DNA from: Streptomyces blattellae
GTDB taxonomy: Bacteria; Actinomycetota; Actinomycetes; Streptomycetales; Streptomycetaceae
DNA: 64,000 bases
NCBI RefSeq assembly: GCF_009709555.1
Contig: NZ_WJBG01000215.1
Span: 43,442-107,441 of the forward strand
Direction: 5' to 3'
The notes beneath the pieces were generated by a model. The model did no database searches, was not told where the DNA came from, and saw only the letters and a program-made list of their open reading frames with translations. The translations under genes and the position numbers were made by a program. The number at the start of each line of letters is the position of its first letter. The stretch's first letter is position 1. This document shows positions 8,188 to 16,953 of this stretch, one piece after another.

Positions 8188-9168
8188 TCAGATCTTTCCG
8201 GCGCCCGCGCCGGACGTGACCGAGGAGACGACCGTCGATGCGGACTCCGCGGTGTAGCCGTACGGCGGGGCGGTGAAGCCGCCGACCTGCGAGATCTCGG
8301 TGGCGGCTCCACCGAGGTCGTTGCCGCGCAGGTTGGCGTATCCGTCGACGTCGCTGCTGCGGTTGGTGGTGACCGCGATCTTCGTCGCACGGAAGACGTT
8401 GTTCTCGACGAGCATCTGGGCGCCCATGCGCGAGTGGCAGGCGGTGTCGGCGCCCTCCACGTAGTTGTTGTAGAAGTGGCCGGTGCCGAAGCGCAGGCTG
8501 GGGATGCGCGAGTACACGTTGCTGAAGTGGTTGTGGTGGTACGTCACCTTCAGACGGCCGGTGTCCTCGCTCGCGTTGTTGTCGCTGTGCCCGACGAGCG
8601 AGCCCTTGAAGTGGTCCTTGAACGTGTTCCAGGAGACGGTCACGTTGTCGGCGCCGTGATTGATGTCGAGCAGACCGTCGTAGTAGTCCTTGTCGTGATC
8701 GCGGTCCGCCGAGAAGGAGTTGTGGTCGATCCAGACCTTCGTCGACTCCTGGACGGTGATGCCGTCGGCGGGCGCGACCGGCTTGCTGATGTTGAGATTG
8801 CGGATGACGACGTTCGTCACCTCCTTCAGCCGCAGCCCGCCGCCGGTGAACCCGGAGGACGAACCGACGCCCAGGACCGTGGTGTTGGAGCCGATGTCGA
8901 CCTGACCGCTCAGCGAGATCAGGCCGTTCACCCGGACGACCTTGGCCGCGTTGCCGGTGACGGCCGACTTGAAGGCGTCCAGCGTCGAGACGGTGACCGC
9001 GCCGGCGCTGCCGCCGCCGGTCGTGCCGGCGCCGAATCCGACCGGCGAGGTCTCGGCGGCGCCCGCCGGCCGGGGAAGGGCGAGGGCGGCCGCCATGGCG
9101 AGAACGGCCGCGGCGGCCGTCACCAGGGGGGTTCTTTGCGCGTGTGTACGGAGGAGGCCTGTACGCAT
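8188..9168 (-). CDS. Secreted pectate lyase, polysaccharide lyase family 1
   Basis: 326 residues with a signal peptide ending near residue 38 (PRPAGAAE). Family 1 landmarks are VWIDHNSF, the calcium-binding DGLLDINHGADNVTVSWN segment, and the SRIPSLRFG motif holding the catalytic arginine. It degrades pectate extracellularly. Upstream (9309-9320) lies a CAAGCGCTTT palindrome resembling LacI-type sugar operators, consistent with induction by plant polysaccharides. The PL3 gene follows on the same strand. Confidence 0.92.
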   Translation of the reverse strand: MRTGLLRTHAQRTPLVTAAAAVLAMAAALALPRPAGAAETSPVGFGAGTTGGGSAGAVTVSTLDAFKSAVTGNAAKVVRVNGLISLSGQVDIGSNTTVLGVGSSSGFTGGGLRLKEVTNVVIRNLNISKPVAPADGITVQESTKVWIDHNSFSADRDHDKDYYDGLLDINHGADNVTVSWNTFKDHFKGSLVGHSDNNASEDTGRLKVTYHHNHFSNVYSRIPSLRFGTGHFYNNYVEGADTACHSRMGAQMLVENNVFRATKIAVTTNRSSDVDGYANLRGNDLGGAATEISQVGGFTAPPYGYTAESASTVVSSVTSGAGAGKI

Positions 9169-9308
9169 GCGGGTGCGTCCCTTCGGGATGCCTTGACTGG
9201 TCGTATGTGTGAATGACGTACGCCATGTTGAACGCTGCGCTGGGGCATGCCGCTGATTCCGGCTTGGTGGGGTATCAGCCGGTCAGCCTGCTGAACGGAA
9301 CGTAGGGG

Positions 9309-9320
9309 GCAAGCGCTTTC
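9309..9320. promoter_or_regulatory. GCAAGCGCTTTC palindrome upstream of pectate lyase
   Basis: Contains the perfect 8-bp palindrome AAGCGCTT within GCAAGCGCTTTC, about 140 bp before the PL1 start. This core is typical of LacI-family and some TetR-family operators in actinobacteria. The same ten bases recur in the opposite orientation upstream of etfB (33736-33745). No LacI gene is adjacent, so the regulator is unknown. Confidence 0.4.
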
Positions 9321-9326
9321 TAGTCA

Positions 9327-9355
9327 ACGCTTTGCGCAGAACACATTCGGACACC
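9327..9355 (+). repeat. 29-bp direct repeat, copy 1
   Basis: Starts ACGCTTTGCGCAGAACAC and ends TTCGGACACC. It matches copy 2 at 14535-14563 at 27 of 29 positions in the same orientation. The two copies bracket the small membrane protein and the P-type ATPase. This could be a target-site-like scar of insertion or a shared control element. Confidence 0.7.
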
Positions 9356-9509
9356 GCAGGTGAGCGCCGCACCGGGAGATGGGAGCGTTTCCACGCCTCG
9401 GGTCCGCACACCTCGCGGCAGCCACTCCCCCTGCCCACGGGTGACGTTCCGTTTCGCGGGAACCCGGCCGTGAAGAGAGAGCCGATCTGTGAGGGAGGCA
9501 TCGAGAGCC

Positions 9510-10025
9510 ATGACACGGCAGAAGCCGTCGCTCGATCTTCCGGAACCCCTGCGCGAACCGTTGCACACCACCGCGTCGGCGCTGCGCAGGGTCCCCGGTG
9601 CCGGTGTCGTGACCAGGGCGGCCGAAGGCACGCTGGACACGGTCGGTGCCGTGTCCCCGCGCGGCCGGCGCATGGTCGCGTACACCGGGGCCGGGCTCCT
9701 CGGAGTCGCAGGCATCGTCGAATGGCCCATCGCGCTCACGGGGGCGGCAGTGGTCTGGCTGACCCAGCCCAAACCCGGCGGGAACGGAGAGACGGGCGAG
9801 CGGAAGACGACGGCGGGCAGCAGTCGCACGTCGTCCAGCAGCAGTACGACGGCCACCGGCCGTCGTACGACATCCAGCCGCGGCGGAAAGACGTCCACGG
9901 GCACCCGCAAGACGTCCGGCGGCACCCGCCGCACGTCGAGCACCCGGTCGACGTCCTCCGGCGGCGGCAAGAGCGCGCCGAAGAGCCGGAGCACGGCGTC
10001 GAAGCGCGCGAGCACGAAGAGCTGA
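9510..10025 (+). CDS. Small membrane protein with long Ser/Thr/Lys/Arg-rich basic tail
   Basis: 171 residues. About residues 55-90 are hydrophobic (VAYTGAGLLGVAGIVEWPIALTGAAVVWL), giving one or two membrane helices; residues 95-171 are a low-complexity basic tail of SRTSS, RRTTS, RKTSG and KRASTKS repeats, resembling the tails of actinobacterial histone-like proteins. The gene ends 8 bp before the P-type ATPase start, so the two are co-transcribed and the protein may help anchor or regulate the pump. The ATG at 9510 is preceded by GAGGGAGG. No enzyme motif is seen. Confidence 0.6.
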   Translation: MTRQKPSLDLPEPLREPLHTTASALRRVPGAGVVTRAAEGTLDTVGAVSPRGRRMVAYTGAGLLGVAGIVEWPIALTGAAVVWLTQPKPGGNGETGERKTTAGSSRTSSSSSTTATGRRTTSSRGGKTSTGTRKTSGGTRRTSSTRSTSSGGGKSAPKSRSTASKRASTKS

Positions 10026-10033
10026 GGTGAGTC

Positions 10034-13000
10034 ATGGGAGTGCTGACGGGGGCTGCCACGGCCCTGTCCGGTGCGGTACTGGCGGGGCCGCGACTGCTGG
10101 TGCACGGGGCCGCGCCCGGTGTGGGTGCGGCCGCCGGAGCCGTGGCCGGGACGGCGCGGGCGGGTGTGCGAGGTGCGGACGCCGTCGCCAGAGTGACACG
10201 GGTGGCCCGCCGGGCGCTGCCGGGCGGTGACCACACCTGGCGGTCCGGTCACCGGGCACACCTGCCGCTCCGGCCCACGGAGCCGGAGCGGGTACGGCGG
10301 GCGGGCGGGATGGCCAAGGCGGCGCGCAGGGTGGCCACGGCGCTGGCCGAACAGCCGGACGTGGCCTACGCCTACTGGGACGGCGGCCTCGCGCGGCTGG
10401 TCGTGGCCGCGAGCGAGGCGGCCGTGTCCGAGCGGGTGGCGGAGAAGGCGCACGCGCTCGCCGCCGAACACGGGCTGGAACCGGCGGACGTACCCGCGGA
10501 CGAAGCGGCGGAGGAATTCACCCACCCCGGCGACCCGGCCCTCGTACGGACCAGCGCGGCGGCACTCGCGGCCGACGCGGCGGGCGTGCTGGTCTCGGTG
10601 ACCGGCTCCGTCCTGCGACTGCCGCACTCGCCCCGGGCTGTCACGGCGGCGGCGACCCTGCTGCGTGAGAACCCCCGCTTCCGCGCCTGGCTGCGCGAAC
10701 GGTTCGGGTTCTCCCGCATGGACCTGATCCTGGCCGTGTCGAACGCCGCGGCCCATGGCGCGGGCCGCACCCCGACGGCCCTCGTGCTCGACGCGGGCCT
10801 GCGCTCCGTGCAGCTCGCGGAGGCGGTCGCACGCGCGGCGGCGTTCGACGCGGTCCATGACCGGGTGTGCGGACCCGAGCGGGAGGACGTCTCCCCGGAC
10901 CGGTTCCCGCGCCCGCCACTGCGGACCACGCCGGCACACGAGTACGCGGTCCACGCCGAGACGGGCAGCATCGTCGGCGCGGCGGTGACGCTGCTGGTGA
11001 AGCACGACGGCTCCGAGGCGGCCGAAGCGGTCCTCGCGGGCTCCCCGAAGGCGGCCCGCTACGGACCCGCCGCCTTCCACGCCGCACTGGGCTGCGCGCT
11101 CGCCCGCACCGGCGTGCTCGTCCGCCACATGGAACGCATGCGGCAACTGGAGACCCTCGCGACCGTCTTCCTGCACCCGAGCGCGCTGCACACCCCCGAC
11201 GGCGCCGCGGACCCCTGGGCCGAGGCCGTCCTGGACGCGGCACGGCGGGCCGGACTGCGGGTCGTCGTGCCGGGCGATCCCGCGCTGGGCGACTTCACCG
11301 CCCTCGCCGATCATGTCGTGTCAGCCGAGCGGTCCTTCAGCCGGACGGTGCACGAACTGCGGGGTCGCGGAGGCGTCCTGACCGTGGCCCGGCCGCAGTC
11401 GGCCGACGACACCGACACCCTGTCCGGGCTGCTCGCCGGCGATGTCGCCGTCGCGCTGGCCGACGGGGACGCGGCCGTGGCCTGGGGCGCGGACGTGGTG
11501 GCGCCGGGCGGTCTGGCCGACGTATGGCGGCTGCTCGCGGCCGTACCGGTGGCGCGGAAGGTCGGGCGGCGTTCGCAGACGCTGGCCCGGTCCGGTGCGG
11601 CGCTGTCCGGGCTGCTGGTGGCCGTCGGCGAATCCGGGCGCGGCACCCACTCGCCGCTGCCCGGCCTGCGGCACGCGCCCGTCGACGTGGGCGCGGCGGT
11701 GGCGTTGCTGTCCGGGGTGCGAGCCGCCTTCGGCGTCGCGGTCACCCGCGCACCGCGTCCCCGGGCGCGCGTGGCCTGGCATGCGCTGAAGGCGAAGGAC
11801 GTACGACAGCGGCTGGGGCACCGGCTGGAAGAGTCCCCGACCCTGGCGGCCGAGGCGACTTCCAAGGTGCGGCAGGCGGCCAGGACCGTCGGCCGTAACC
11901 CGGTGTTCGTGCCGGCCAAGGGAGCGCTGCGGCTCGGCCGGGCCGTGCGGGGCGAGCTGGACGATCCGCTCACCCCCGTGCTGGCCGTCGGCTCGGCCGC
12001 GTCGGCGATCCTCGGCTCGGTCGTGGACGCCCTGCTGGTCGTCGGCGCCCTCGACCTGAACGCCCTGGTCGGCGGCGTACAGCGGCTGCGGGCCGAACGG
12101 GCGCTGTCCGGACTGCTCGCGGAGCAGAAGCAGAAGGCGCGCGTCGCGCCGGACGACACCTCCGACCAGCCCCACACCGTCGACGCCGCACGCCTCACGC
12201 CCGGCGACGTGATCGAGCTGAAGGCCGACGACGTCGTACCCGCCGACGCCCGCCTGCTGTGGGAGGACGGCCTGGAGGTCGACGAGTCGGCGCTGACCGG
12301 CGAATCCCTGCCCGCGGAGAAGCAGACCGCCCCGACACCGCGCGCACCGGTCGCCGACCGCAGCTGCATGGTGTACGAGGGTACGACCGTGGTGGCCGGA
12401 CAGGCCCGGGCCGTCGTGGTGGAGACCGGCGACCACACCGAGGCCGCCCGCGCGGTCCACCTCGCCGCCCGCAAGCCGCCGGCCGCCGGCGTGCAGGCCC
12501 GGCTGCAGGAACTCACCCGCAAGGCACTGCCGTTGACGATGGCGGGCGGCGCCGCCGTGACCGGCCTCGCGCTGCTGCGCGGCACCCCGATCCGCCGGGC
12601 CGTGAGCGGCGGGGTCGCGGTCGCGGTGGCCGCCGTCCCCGAAGGGCTGCCCCTGGTGGCCACGGTCGCCCAGCTGGCCGCCGCCCGCAGGCTCAGCGGG
12701 CGGGGCGTGCTGGTCCGCGCCCCGCGCACGCTGGAAGCCCTCGGCAGGATGGACACGATCTGCTTCGACAAGACGGGCACCCTCACCGAGAACAAGCTGC
12801 GCCTCGTCCGGGTCACCGGCACCGACGGCACCGCCCGCAAGCCGGACGAGGCCGCCGCCACGGCCACCCTGCGCGTCGCCGTACGCGCCTGCCCCGAGCC
12901 CGAGGAGGGCCCCGACCAGCCGGTGCACTCCACCGACGAGGCGGTGCTGGACGCGGCCGGGCGCGATCCGGAGTGGGAGCAGACGGAGGGCAGGCCGTTC

Positions 13001-14314
13001 GAGGCCGGGCGCGGATACGCCGGAGCCGTGGGCCACGCGGCCGACGGGACACGGGAGTTCGTGGTCAAGGGCGCCCCGGAGATCGTCCTGCCCGCCTGCC
13101 GCGACCTGCCCGAACACGCCTCCCGCACGGCGCAGTCGCTGGCCCGCGACGGACTGCGGGTCCTCGCGGTCGCACGGCGGCGCCTGAACGACCACGAGAA
13201 GGACGCGGACGTCTGCGAAGAGCCCCTGTCGGAGCTGGAGTTCACCGGACTGCTCGCGCTGGCCGACGTAGCGCGCGAGACGTCCACCGCCCTGGTGCGC
13301 GGGCTGCGTGAGGCGGGCGTACGACCCGTCATGCTGACCGGCGACCACCCGCAGACCGCCCGCGCGATCGCCGTCGAGCTGGGCTGGCCCGACGACACCG
13401 CCGTCGTCACCGGCGACGAACTGGCCGCCGCGGACCGCTCCGAACGCGCCCGGATGCTGCGCGACGTGGACGTCGTGGCCAGGGTCGCGCCCGAGCAGAA
13501 ACTCCAGGTCGTCGAGGCCCTGATGGACGCGGGCCGGGTGGTCGGCATGGTCGGCGACGGCGCCAACGACGCGGCCGCCATCCGCGCCGCCGACATCGGC
13601 GTCGGCATCAGCGCCCGCGGCTCGGCCGCCGCCCGCAACGCCGCCGACCTGGTACTCACCCACGACGACCTCACGGTGCTCGTCGAGGCGGTCGTCGAGG
13701 GACGGGCCCTGTGGCACAGCGTCGCCGACGCCATCGCCATCCTGATCGGCGGCAACGCGGGCGAGGTCGGCTTCGGGATCCTGGGCACGCTGCTCGCCGG
13801 CGCCGCGCCGCTGTCCACCCGTCAGATGCTGCTGGTGAACCTGTTCACGGACCTGTTCCCGGCGATGGCGGTGGCGGTGACACCGCAGAAGGACGGGGAG
13901 ACCGATGTCAGCGCGCCACAGGGCAATACCCTGCTCGGCACGCCGCTGATGCGGCAGATCCGCCACCGGGCGCTGACGACCTGCCTGGGCGCGGTCGCCG
14001 CCTGGCTCATCGGCCGCTTCACACCGGGCTCGGCCCGCCGGACCACCACGATGGCCCTGTGCGCGGTCGTCGGCACCCAGCTCGCCCAGACCCTGGCCGA
14101 CCGCAGGGGCTCCCCGCTGGTCCGCATCACCTCCCTCGGCTCCGCCGCCGCCCTCGTCCTGCTCGTCCAGACCCCGGGCGTGAGCAACGCCCTCGGCTGC
14201 ACACCGCTGGGCCCGGTCGCCTGGACCGGCGTGGCGGCGGCCATCGCTCTGGCGGTGACGGGACAGCGGGTGCTGCCGGAGCTGGAACGGGCGGCGGTGC
14301 GGCTCAGCCGGTAG
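10034..14314 (+). CDS. CtpI-like giant cation-translocating P-type ATPase
   Basis: 1426 residues, about twice a standard P-type ATPase and similar to mycobacterial CtpH/CtpI. The C-terminal half is a complete pump: actuator TGES at 755-758, membrane PEGLPLVATVAQLA motif, phosphorylation site DKTGTLT with Asp912, TGDHPQTA, and hinge GDGAND at 1174-1179, followed by a C-terminal membrane block. The PEGLP motif resembles P2-type pumps. The N-terminal half looks like a degenerate copy: FLHPSALHT at 378-386 where DKTGTLT would be (His381 in place of Asp), VVVPGDP near 415, and ALADGDAAVAWGAD near 475 echoing the hinge. Transported ion unknown. Probably co-expressed with the upstream basic membrane protein. 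Confidence 0.85.
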   Translation: MGVLTGAATALSGAVLAGPRLLVHGAAPGVGAAAGAVAGTARAGVRGADAVARVTRVARRALPGGDHTWRSGHRAHLPLRPTEPERVRRAGGMAKAARRVATALAEQPDVAYAYWDGGLARLVVAASEAAVSERVAEKAHALAAEHGLEPADVPADEAAEEFTHPGDPALVRTSAAALAADAAGVLVSVTGSVLRLPHSPRAVTAAATLLRENPRFRAWLRERFGFSRMDLILAVSNAAAHGAGRTPTALVLDAGLRSVQLAEAVARAAAFDAVHDRVCGPEREDVSPDRFPRPPLRTTPAHEYAVHAETGSIVGAAVTLLVKHDGSEAAEAVLAGSPKAARYGPAAFHAALGCALARTGVLVRHMERMRQLETLATVFLHPSALHTPDGAADPWAEAVLDAARRAGLRVVVPGDPALGDFTALADHVVSAERSFSRTVHELRGRGGVLTVARPQSADDTDTLSGLLAGDVAVALADGDAAVAWGADVVAPGGLADVWRLLAAVPVARKVGRRSQTLARSGAALSGLLVAVGESGRGTHSPLPGLRHAPVDVGAAVALLSGVRAAFGVAVTRAPRPRARVAWHALKAKDVRQRLGHRLEESPTLAAEATSKVRQAARTVGRNPVFVPAKGALRLGRAVRGELDDPLTPVLAVGSAASAILGSVVDALLVVGALDLNALVGGVQRLRAERALSGLLAEQKQKARVAPDDTSDQPHTVDAARLTPGDVIELKADDVVPADARLLWEDGLEVDESALTGESLPAEKQTAPTPRAPVADRSCMVYEGTTVVAGQARAVVVETGDHTEAARAVHLAARKPPAAGVQARLQELTRKALPLTMAGGAAVTGLALLRGTPIRRAVSGGVAVAVAAVPEGLPLVATVAQLAAARRLSGRGVLVRAPRTLEALGRMDTICFDKTGTLTENKLRLVRVTGTDGTARKPDEAAATATLRVAVRACPEPEEGPDQPVHSTDEAVLDAAGRDPEWEQTEGRPFEAGRGYAGAVGHAADGTREFVVKGAPEIVLPACRDLPEHASRTAQSLARDGLRVLAVARRRLNDHEKDADVCEEPLSELEFTGLLALADVARETSTALVRGLREAGVRPVMLTGDHPQTARAIAVELGWPDDTAVVTGDELAAADRSERARMLRDVDVVARVAPEQKLQVVEALMDAGRVVGMVGDGANDAAAIRAADIGVGISARGSAAARNAADLVLTHDDLTVLVEAVVEGRALWHSVADAIAILIGGNAGEVGFGILGTLLAGAAPLSTRQMLLVNLFTDLFPAMAVAVTPQKDGETDVSAPQGNTLLGTPLMRQIRHRALTTCLGAVAAWLIGRFTPGSARRTTTMALCAVVGTQLAQTLADRRGSPLVRITSLGSAAALVLLVQTPGVSNALGCTPLGPVAWTGVAAAIALAVTGQRVLPELERAAVRLSR

Positions 14315-14669
14315 CAGGGTGCGCTGCTGTGCGCGTACAGGGAGGGCGTGCGCGTGTCCGGAGTGCTTGTGCGCATACGGATGCGCCTGTTCGGGTGGCC
14401 ATGAGTGTTCATATATGTGTACCACGCTCGCTATACGGAACGAATAACGGAGAGATAGCGCGGCTTCGGCCTGAGGAAGGCCCTGAATGGTCAGCTCGCT
14501 GAACTGCGCCCCACGCGACCCGCGCTCCTGCTCCACGCTTTGTGCACAACACATTCGGACACCCCCGCTCAGCGGGGGAACAGTCGAACTCGCCGCATGG
14601 GAGCGCTCGATGCCCTGCTGATCTCCCTGTCGACGGCCCCAGGATCCCCCATCACGAAGGGATGACACT
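14315..14669. other. Intergenic region with repeat copy 2 and hairpin
   Basis: 355 bp between the ATPase and the esterase. It holds AT-richer DNA around 14405-14460 (ATATATG, CGAATAACGGAGA), repeat copy 2 at 14535-14563, and a CCCCGCT-C-AGCGGGG stem at 14562-14576. Short reading frames here are not supported as genes. Confidence 0.4.
14535..14563 (+). repeat. 29-bp direct repeat, copy 2
   Basis: 27 of 29 bases match copy 1 at 9327-9355. In this copy the centre forms a perfect TTGTGCACAA palindrome (14540-14549), broken in copy 1. It is about 110 bp upstream of the esterase start and is followed directly by a CCCCGCT/AGCGGGG hairpin. Confidence 0.7.
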
Positions 14670-15626
14670 TTGCCTGCCACCACCAAGCGCAGACCACTTC
14701 GCACCTTGCTCGCCGCCCTCTCCGGAATGCTCGCGGCAGCCCTCGTCACCGCACCCCCGGCGAACGCCCGCGTCGACGAGCCCACCGCGGCCCTCGCCGA
14801 GGTCACCGGCTTCGGCGAGAACCCCAGCAACCTGCAGATGTACCTGTACGTTCCGGACAACGTGAGCGACAAGCCGGCCGTCGTGGTCGCCCCGCACTGG
14901 TGCGGGGGCTCCGGCCCGGCGATGCACACCACGACCGAGTACGCCTCGCTCGCCGACCGCTACGGGTACATCGTGATCTACCCGTCGGTCACCCGGGACA
15001 CCAAGTGCTTCGACGTCTCCTCACCCCAGGCCCTGCGCCGCGGCGGCGGCAGCGACCCGGTGGGCATCAAGTCCATGGTCGACTGGGTGACCCGGATGTA
15101 CGACGCCGATACGAGCCGGATCTTCGCCACCGGCATCTCCTCGGGCGGGATGACGACGAACGTCCTGCTGGCCCTCTATCCCGATGTGTTCGCGGCGGGC
15201 GCGTCCTTCGCCGGTGTGCCGTTCGGCTGCTTCGCCACCACCGACGGCGCCGAATGGAACCACCCGTGCGCGAACGGCGACATCGACCGCACCCCGCAGG
15301 AGTGGGGGGACCTCGTGCGCGCCGCGTATCCCGGTTACAACGGGCCCCGGCCGCGGATGCAGGTGTGGCACGGCACCGAGGACGACGTGCTGTGCTACCC
15401 CAATTTCAAGGAGCAGATCGAGCAGTGGGCGAACGTGCTCGGTGTCAGTCAGACCCCGGCTGTCACGGACTCGCCCCAGTCCAGCTGGACCCGCACCCGC
15501 TACGGCGGCACCGGTGACCAGGCCCCCGTCGAAGGCATCAGCCTCCAAGGCGTCGGCCACCCCGACCTGTACGCCACGGGTATGGCCGCTCGTGTGCTGA
15601 CCTTCTTCGGCCTGGCAAGCGGCTGA
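14670..15626 (+). CDS. Secreted PHB-depolymerase/LpqC-like esterase
   Basis: 318 residues with a signal peptide (KRRPLR, hydrophobic core, likely cleavage near APPANA-R, residue 33). The alpha/beta-hydrolase fold shows the oxyanion-type HWCGGSG loop, nucleophile elbow GISSG with Ser157, a late acidic EDDV and His in GVGHPDLY. It belongs to the PHB-depolymerase/feruloyl-esterase-like family that hydrolyses polyesters or acyl groups on plant polysaccharides. The start is the TTG at 14670 with GAAGGGAT upstream; a nearby ATG at 14663 is out of frame. A strong terminator follows. Confidence 0.85.
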   Translation: MPATTKRRPLRTLLAALSGMLAAALVTAPPANARVDEPTAALAEVTGFGENPSNLQMYLYVPDNVSDKPAVVVAPHWCGGSGPAMHTTTEYASLADRYGYIVIYPSVTRDTKCFDVSSPQALRRGGGSDPVGIKSMVDWVTRMYDADTSRIFATGISSGGMTTNVLLALYPDVFAAGASFAGVPFGCFATTDGAEWNHPCANGDIDRTPQEWGDLVRAAYPGYNGPRPRMQVWHGTEDDVLCYPNFKEQIEQWANVLGVSQTPAVTDSPQSSWTRTRYGGTGDQAPVEGISLQGVGHPDLYATGMAARVLTFFGLASG

Positions 15627-15638
15627 CCCTGCCCCAGT

Positions 15639-15678
15639 CCGTACGACCGCGCTCGCATCGGTGAGCGCGGTCGTACGG
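15639..15678. terminator. Stem-loop terminator after esterase gene
   Basis: CCGTACGACCGCGCTC pairs perfectly over 16 bp with GAGCGCGGTCGTACGG around an 8-base loop. It lies 12 bp after the esterase stop and before the convergent flavin oxidoreductase, so it can serve both. Confidence 0.75.
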
Positions 15679-15748
15679 CTGATACGGGAACAGACGACCG
15701 GGGTGTCTCCGGTCGACCATCGTCCCGCACGGGCGGTCCTGGGGACGG

Positions 15749-16828
15749 TCAGACCGAGCGGTGATACTGGTCCGGCACGTGGACCTCCCCGCCCAGTTCG
15801 CGTGCCGCGTGCCGCGCCCAGGACGGGTTCCGCAGCAGTTCACGGCCGAGCAGCACCGCGTCGGCCTCGTCGTTGGCGAGGATCTTCCCGGCCTGTCCGG
15901 CGTCGGTGATGAGGCCCACGGCGGCGACGGAGAGGCTCGTCTCCGCCTTGACGCGGGCGGCGAACGGCACCTGGTACCCGGGGCCGGTCGGGATGCGGGC
16001 GCCGGAGACATTGCCGCCGGTGGAGACGTCGAGCAGGTCGATGCCGTGGGCTTGGAGGCCTGCGGCGAAACGGACGGTGTCGTCCGCGCCCCAGCCGCCC
16101 TCCTCCAGCCAGTCGGTCGCCGAGATCCGGAAGAACAGCGGCTTGTCGTCCGGCCACACCGCACGAACGGCGTCGACGACCTCGAAGGCGAAGCGGGTGC
16201 GGTTCTCGTACGAGCCGCCGTACGCGTCGGTGCGGTGGTTGGAGTACGGGGAGAGGAACTCGTTGATCAGATACCCGTGGGCGCCATGGATCTCGGCGAC
16301 CTCGAAGCCGGCGGACAGAGCACGGCGGGCCGCGTCCGCGAACTGGCCGACGATCTCGTGAATCTGATCCACCGTCAACTCGTCCGGCACCGGATGCCGC
16401 TCGTCGAACGCGACCGGACTGGGCGCCACCGGCTGCCACCCGTACGCCTCCGGGCCCACCGGCGCCCCGCCCTTCCAGGGCTGGGCTACGGAGGCCTTGC
16501 GGCCACTGTGCGCGAGCTGGATCCCGGGCACCGTGCCCTGCGACACCAGGAAGCGGGTGATCCGGCGGAACGCCTCGACCTGCGTGTCGTTCCAGATACC
16601 CAGGTCGTACGGGGAGATCCGCCCCTCGGGGCCGACGGCGGTCGCCTCGACGAGGATCAGGCCCGTGCCGCCGGCCGCGCGCGCCGCGTAGTGGGCGAAG
16701 TGCCAGTCGGCCGGGGCCCCGGCGTCCGGGCCCTCCGGAGCGGCCGAGTACTGGCACATCGGGGCCATCCAGACCCGGTTCGGGACGGTCACGTCGCGCA
16801 GGCGGAAAGGCTGGAAGAGGGCGCTCAT
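15749..16828 (-). CDS. NADH:flavin oxidoreductase, old yellow enzyme family (YqjM-like)
   Basis: 359 residues, an FMN TIM-barrel ene-reductase. Motifs: NRVWMAPMCQYSA with the YqjM-type Cys near the flavin, the EIHGAHGYLINEFLSP stretch with the substrate-binding histidine pair, NHRTDAYGGSYENRTRF, and the phosphate-binding DAVLLGRELLRNPSW at the end. It reduces activated C=C bonds with NAD(P)H in the cytoplasm. I use the ATG at 16828, which has GGAG 9 bases upstream; the TTG at 16843 lies too far out. Divergent from an ArsR gene across two palindromes, a common pairing. Confidence 0.9.
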   Translation of the reverse strand: MSALFQPFRLRDVTVPNRVWMAPMCQYSAAPEGPDAGAPADWHFAHYAARAAGGTGLILVEATAVGPEGRISPYDLGIWNDTQVEAFRRITRFLVSQGTVPGIQLAHSGRKASVAQPWKGGAPVGPEAYGWQPVAPSPVAFDERHPVPDELTVDQIHEIVGQFADAARRALSAGFEVAEIHGAHGYLINEFLSPYSNHRTDAYGGSYENRTRFAFEVVDAVRAVWPDDKPLFFRISATDWLEEGGWGADDTVRFAAGLQAHGIDLLDVSTGGNVSGARIPTGPGYQVPFAARVKAETSLSVAAVGLITDAGQAGKILANDEADAVLLGRELLRNPSWARHAARELGGEVHVPDQYHRSV

Positions 16829-16870
16829 GGCGAGCTGCTCCAATCGTCACGGGGGTCGATGGACGACTCG

Positions 16871-16886
16871 TACGATAGGCATCGTA
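16871..16886. promoter_or_regulatory. Operator palindrome 1 between OYE and ArsR genes
   Basis: TACGAT-AGGC-ATCGTA, a perfect 6-4-6 inverted repeat in the 125-bp divergent gap. Together with the related site at 16905-16920 it is a likely binding site for the adjacent ArsR-type repressor. Confidence 0.6.
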
Positions 16887-16904
16887 GTACGTGAAGTGTC
16901 AAAC

Positions 16905-16920
16905 TACGAGACCCTTCGTA
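16905..16920. promoter_or_regulatory. Operator palindrome 2 between OYE and ArsR genes
   Basis: TACGA-GACCCT-TCGTA, a 5-6-5 inverted repeat sharing the TACGA/TCGTA half-sites of the first palindrome, 18 bp further toward the ArsR start. Two similar sites suggest cooperative binding or separate control of the two promoters. Confidence 0.55.
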
Positions 16921-16953
16921 CAATGGAAGTCCGTCCGACGAACTGGAGCCGCC

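Larger units (their letters stand above)
9169..9509. other. Divergent intergenic region with regulatory palindrome and long repeat
   Basis: 341 bp between the divergent pectate lyase and the small basic membrane protein gene. It contains the AAGCGCTT palindrome (9311-9318) and copy 1 of a 29-bp repeat (9327-9355), described separately. No additional coding region is supported. Confidence 0.5.

Noticed and set aside
10034..10300. Heavy-metal-binding domain at the N-terminus of the P-type ATPase
   Set aside because: No CxxC motif in this region; the TYAYWD-like segment near residue 115 is not sufficient.
11321..14932. Minus-strand 1200-codon frame opposite the P-type ATPase
   Set aside because: No motif or ribosome-binding site, His/Gly/Arg-rich composition typical of antisense to a GC-rich gene.
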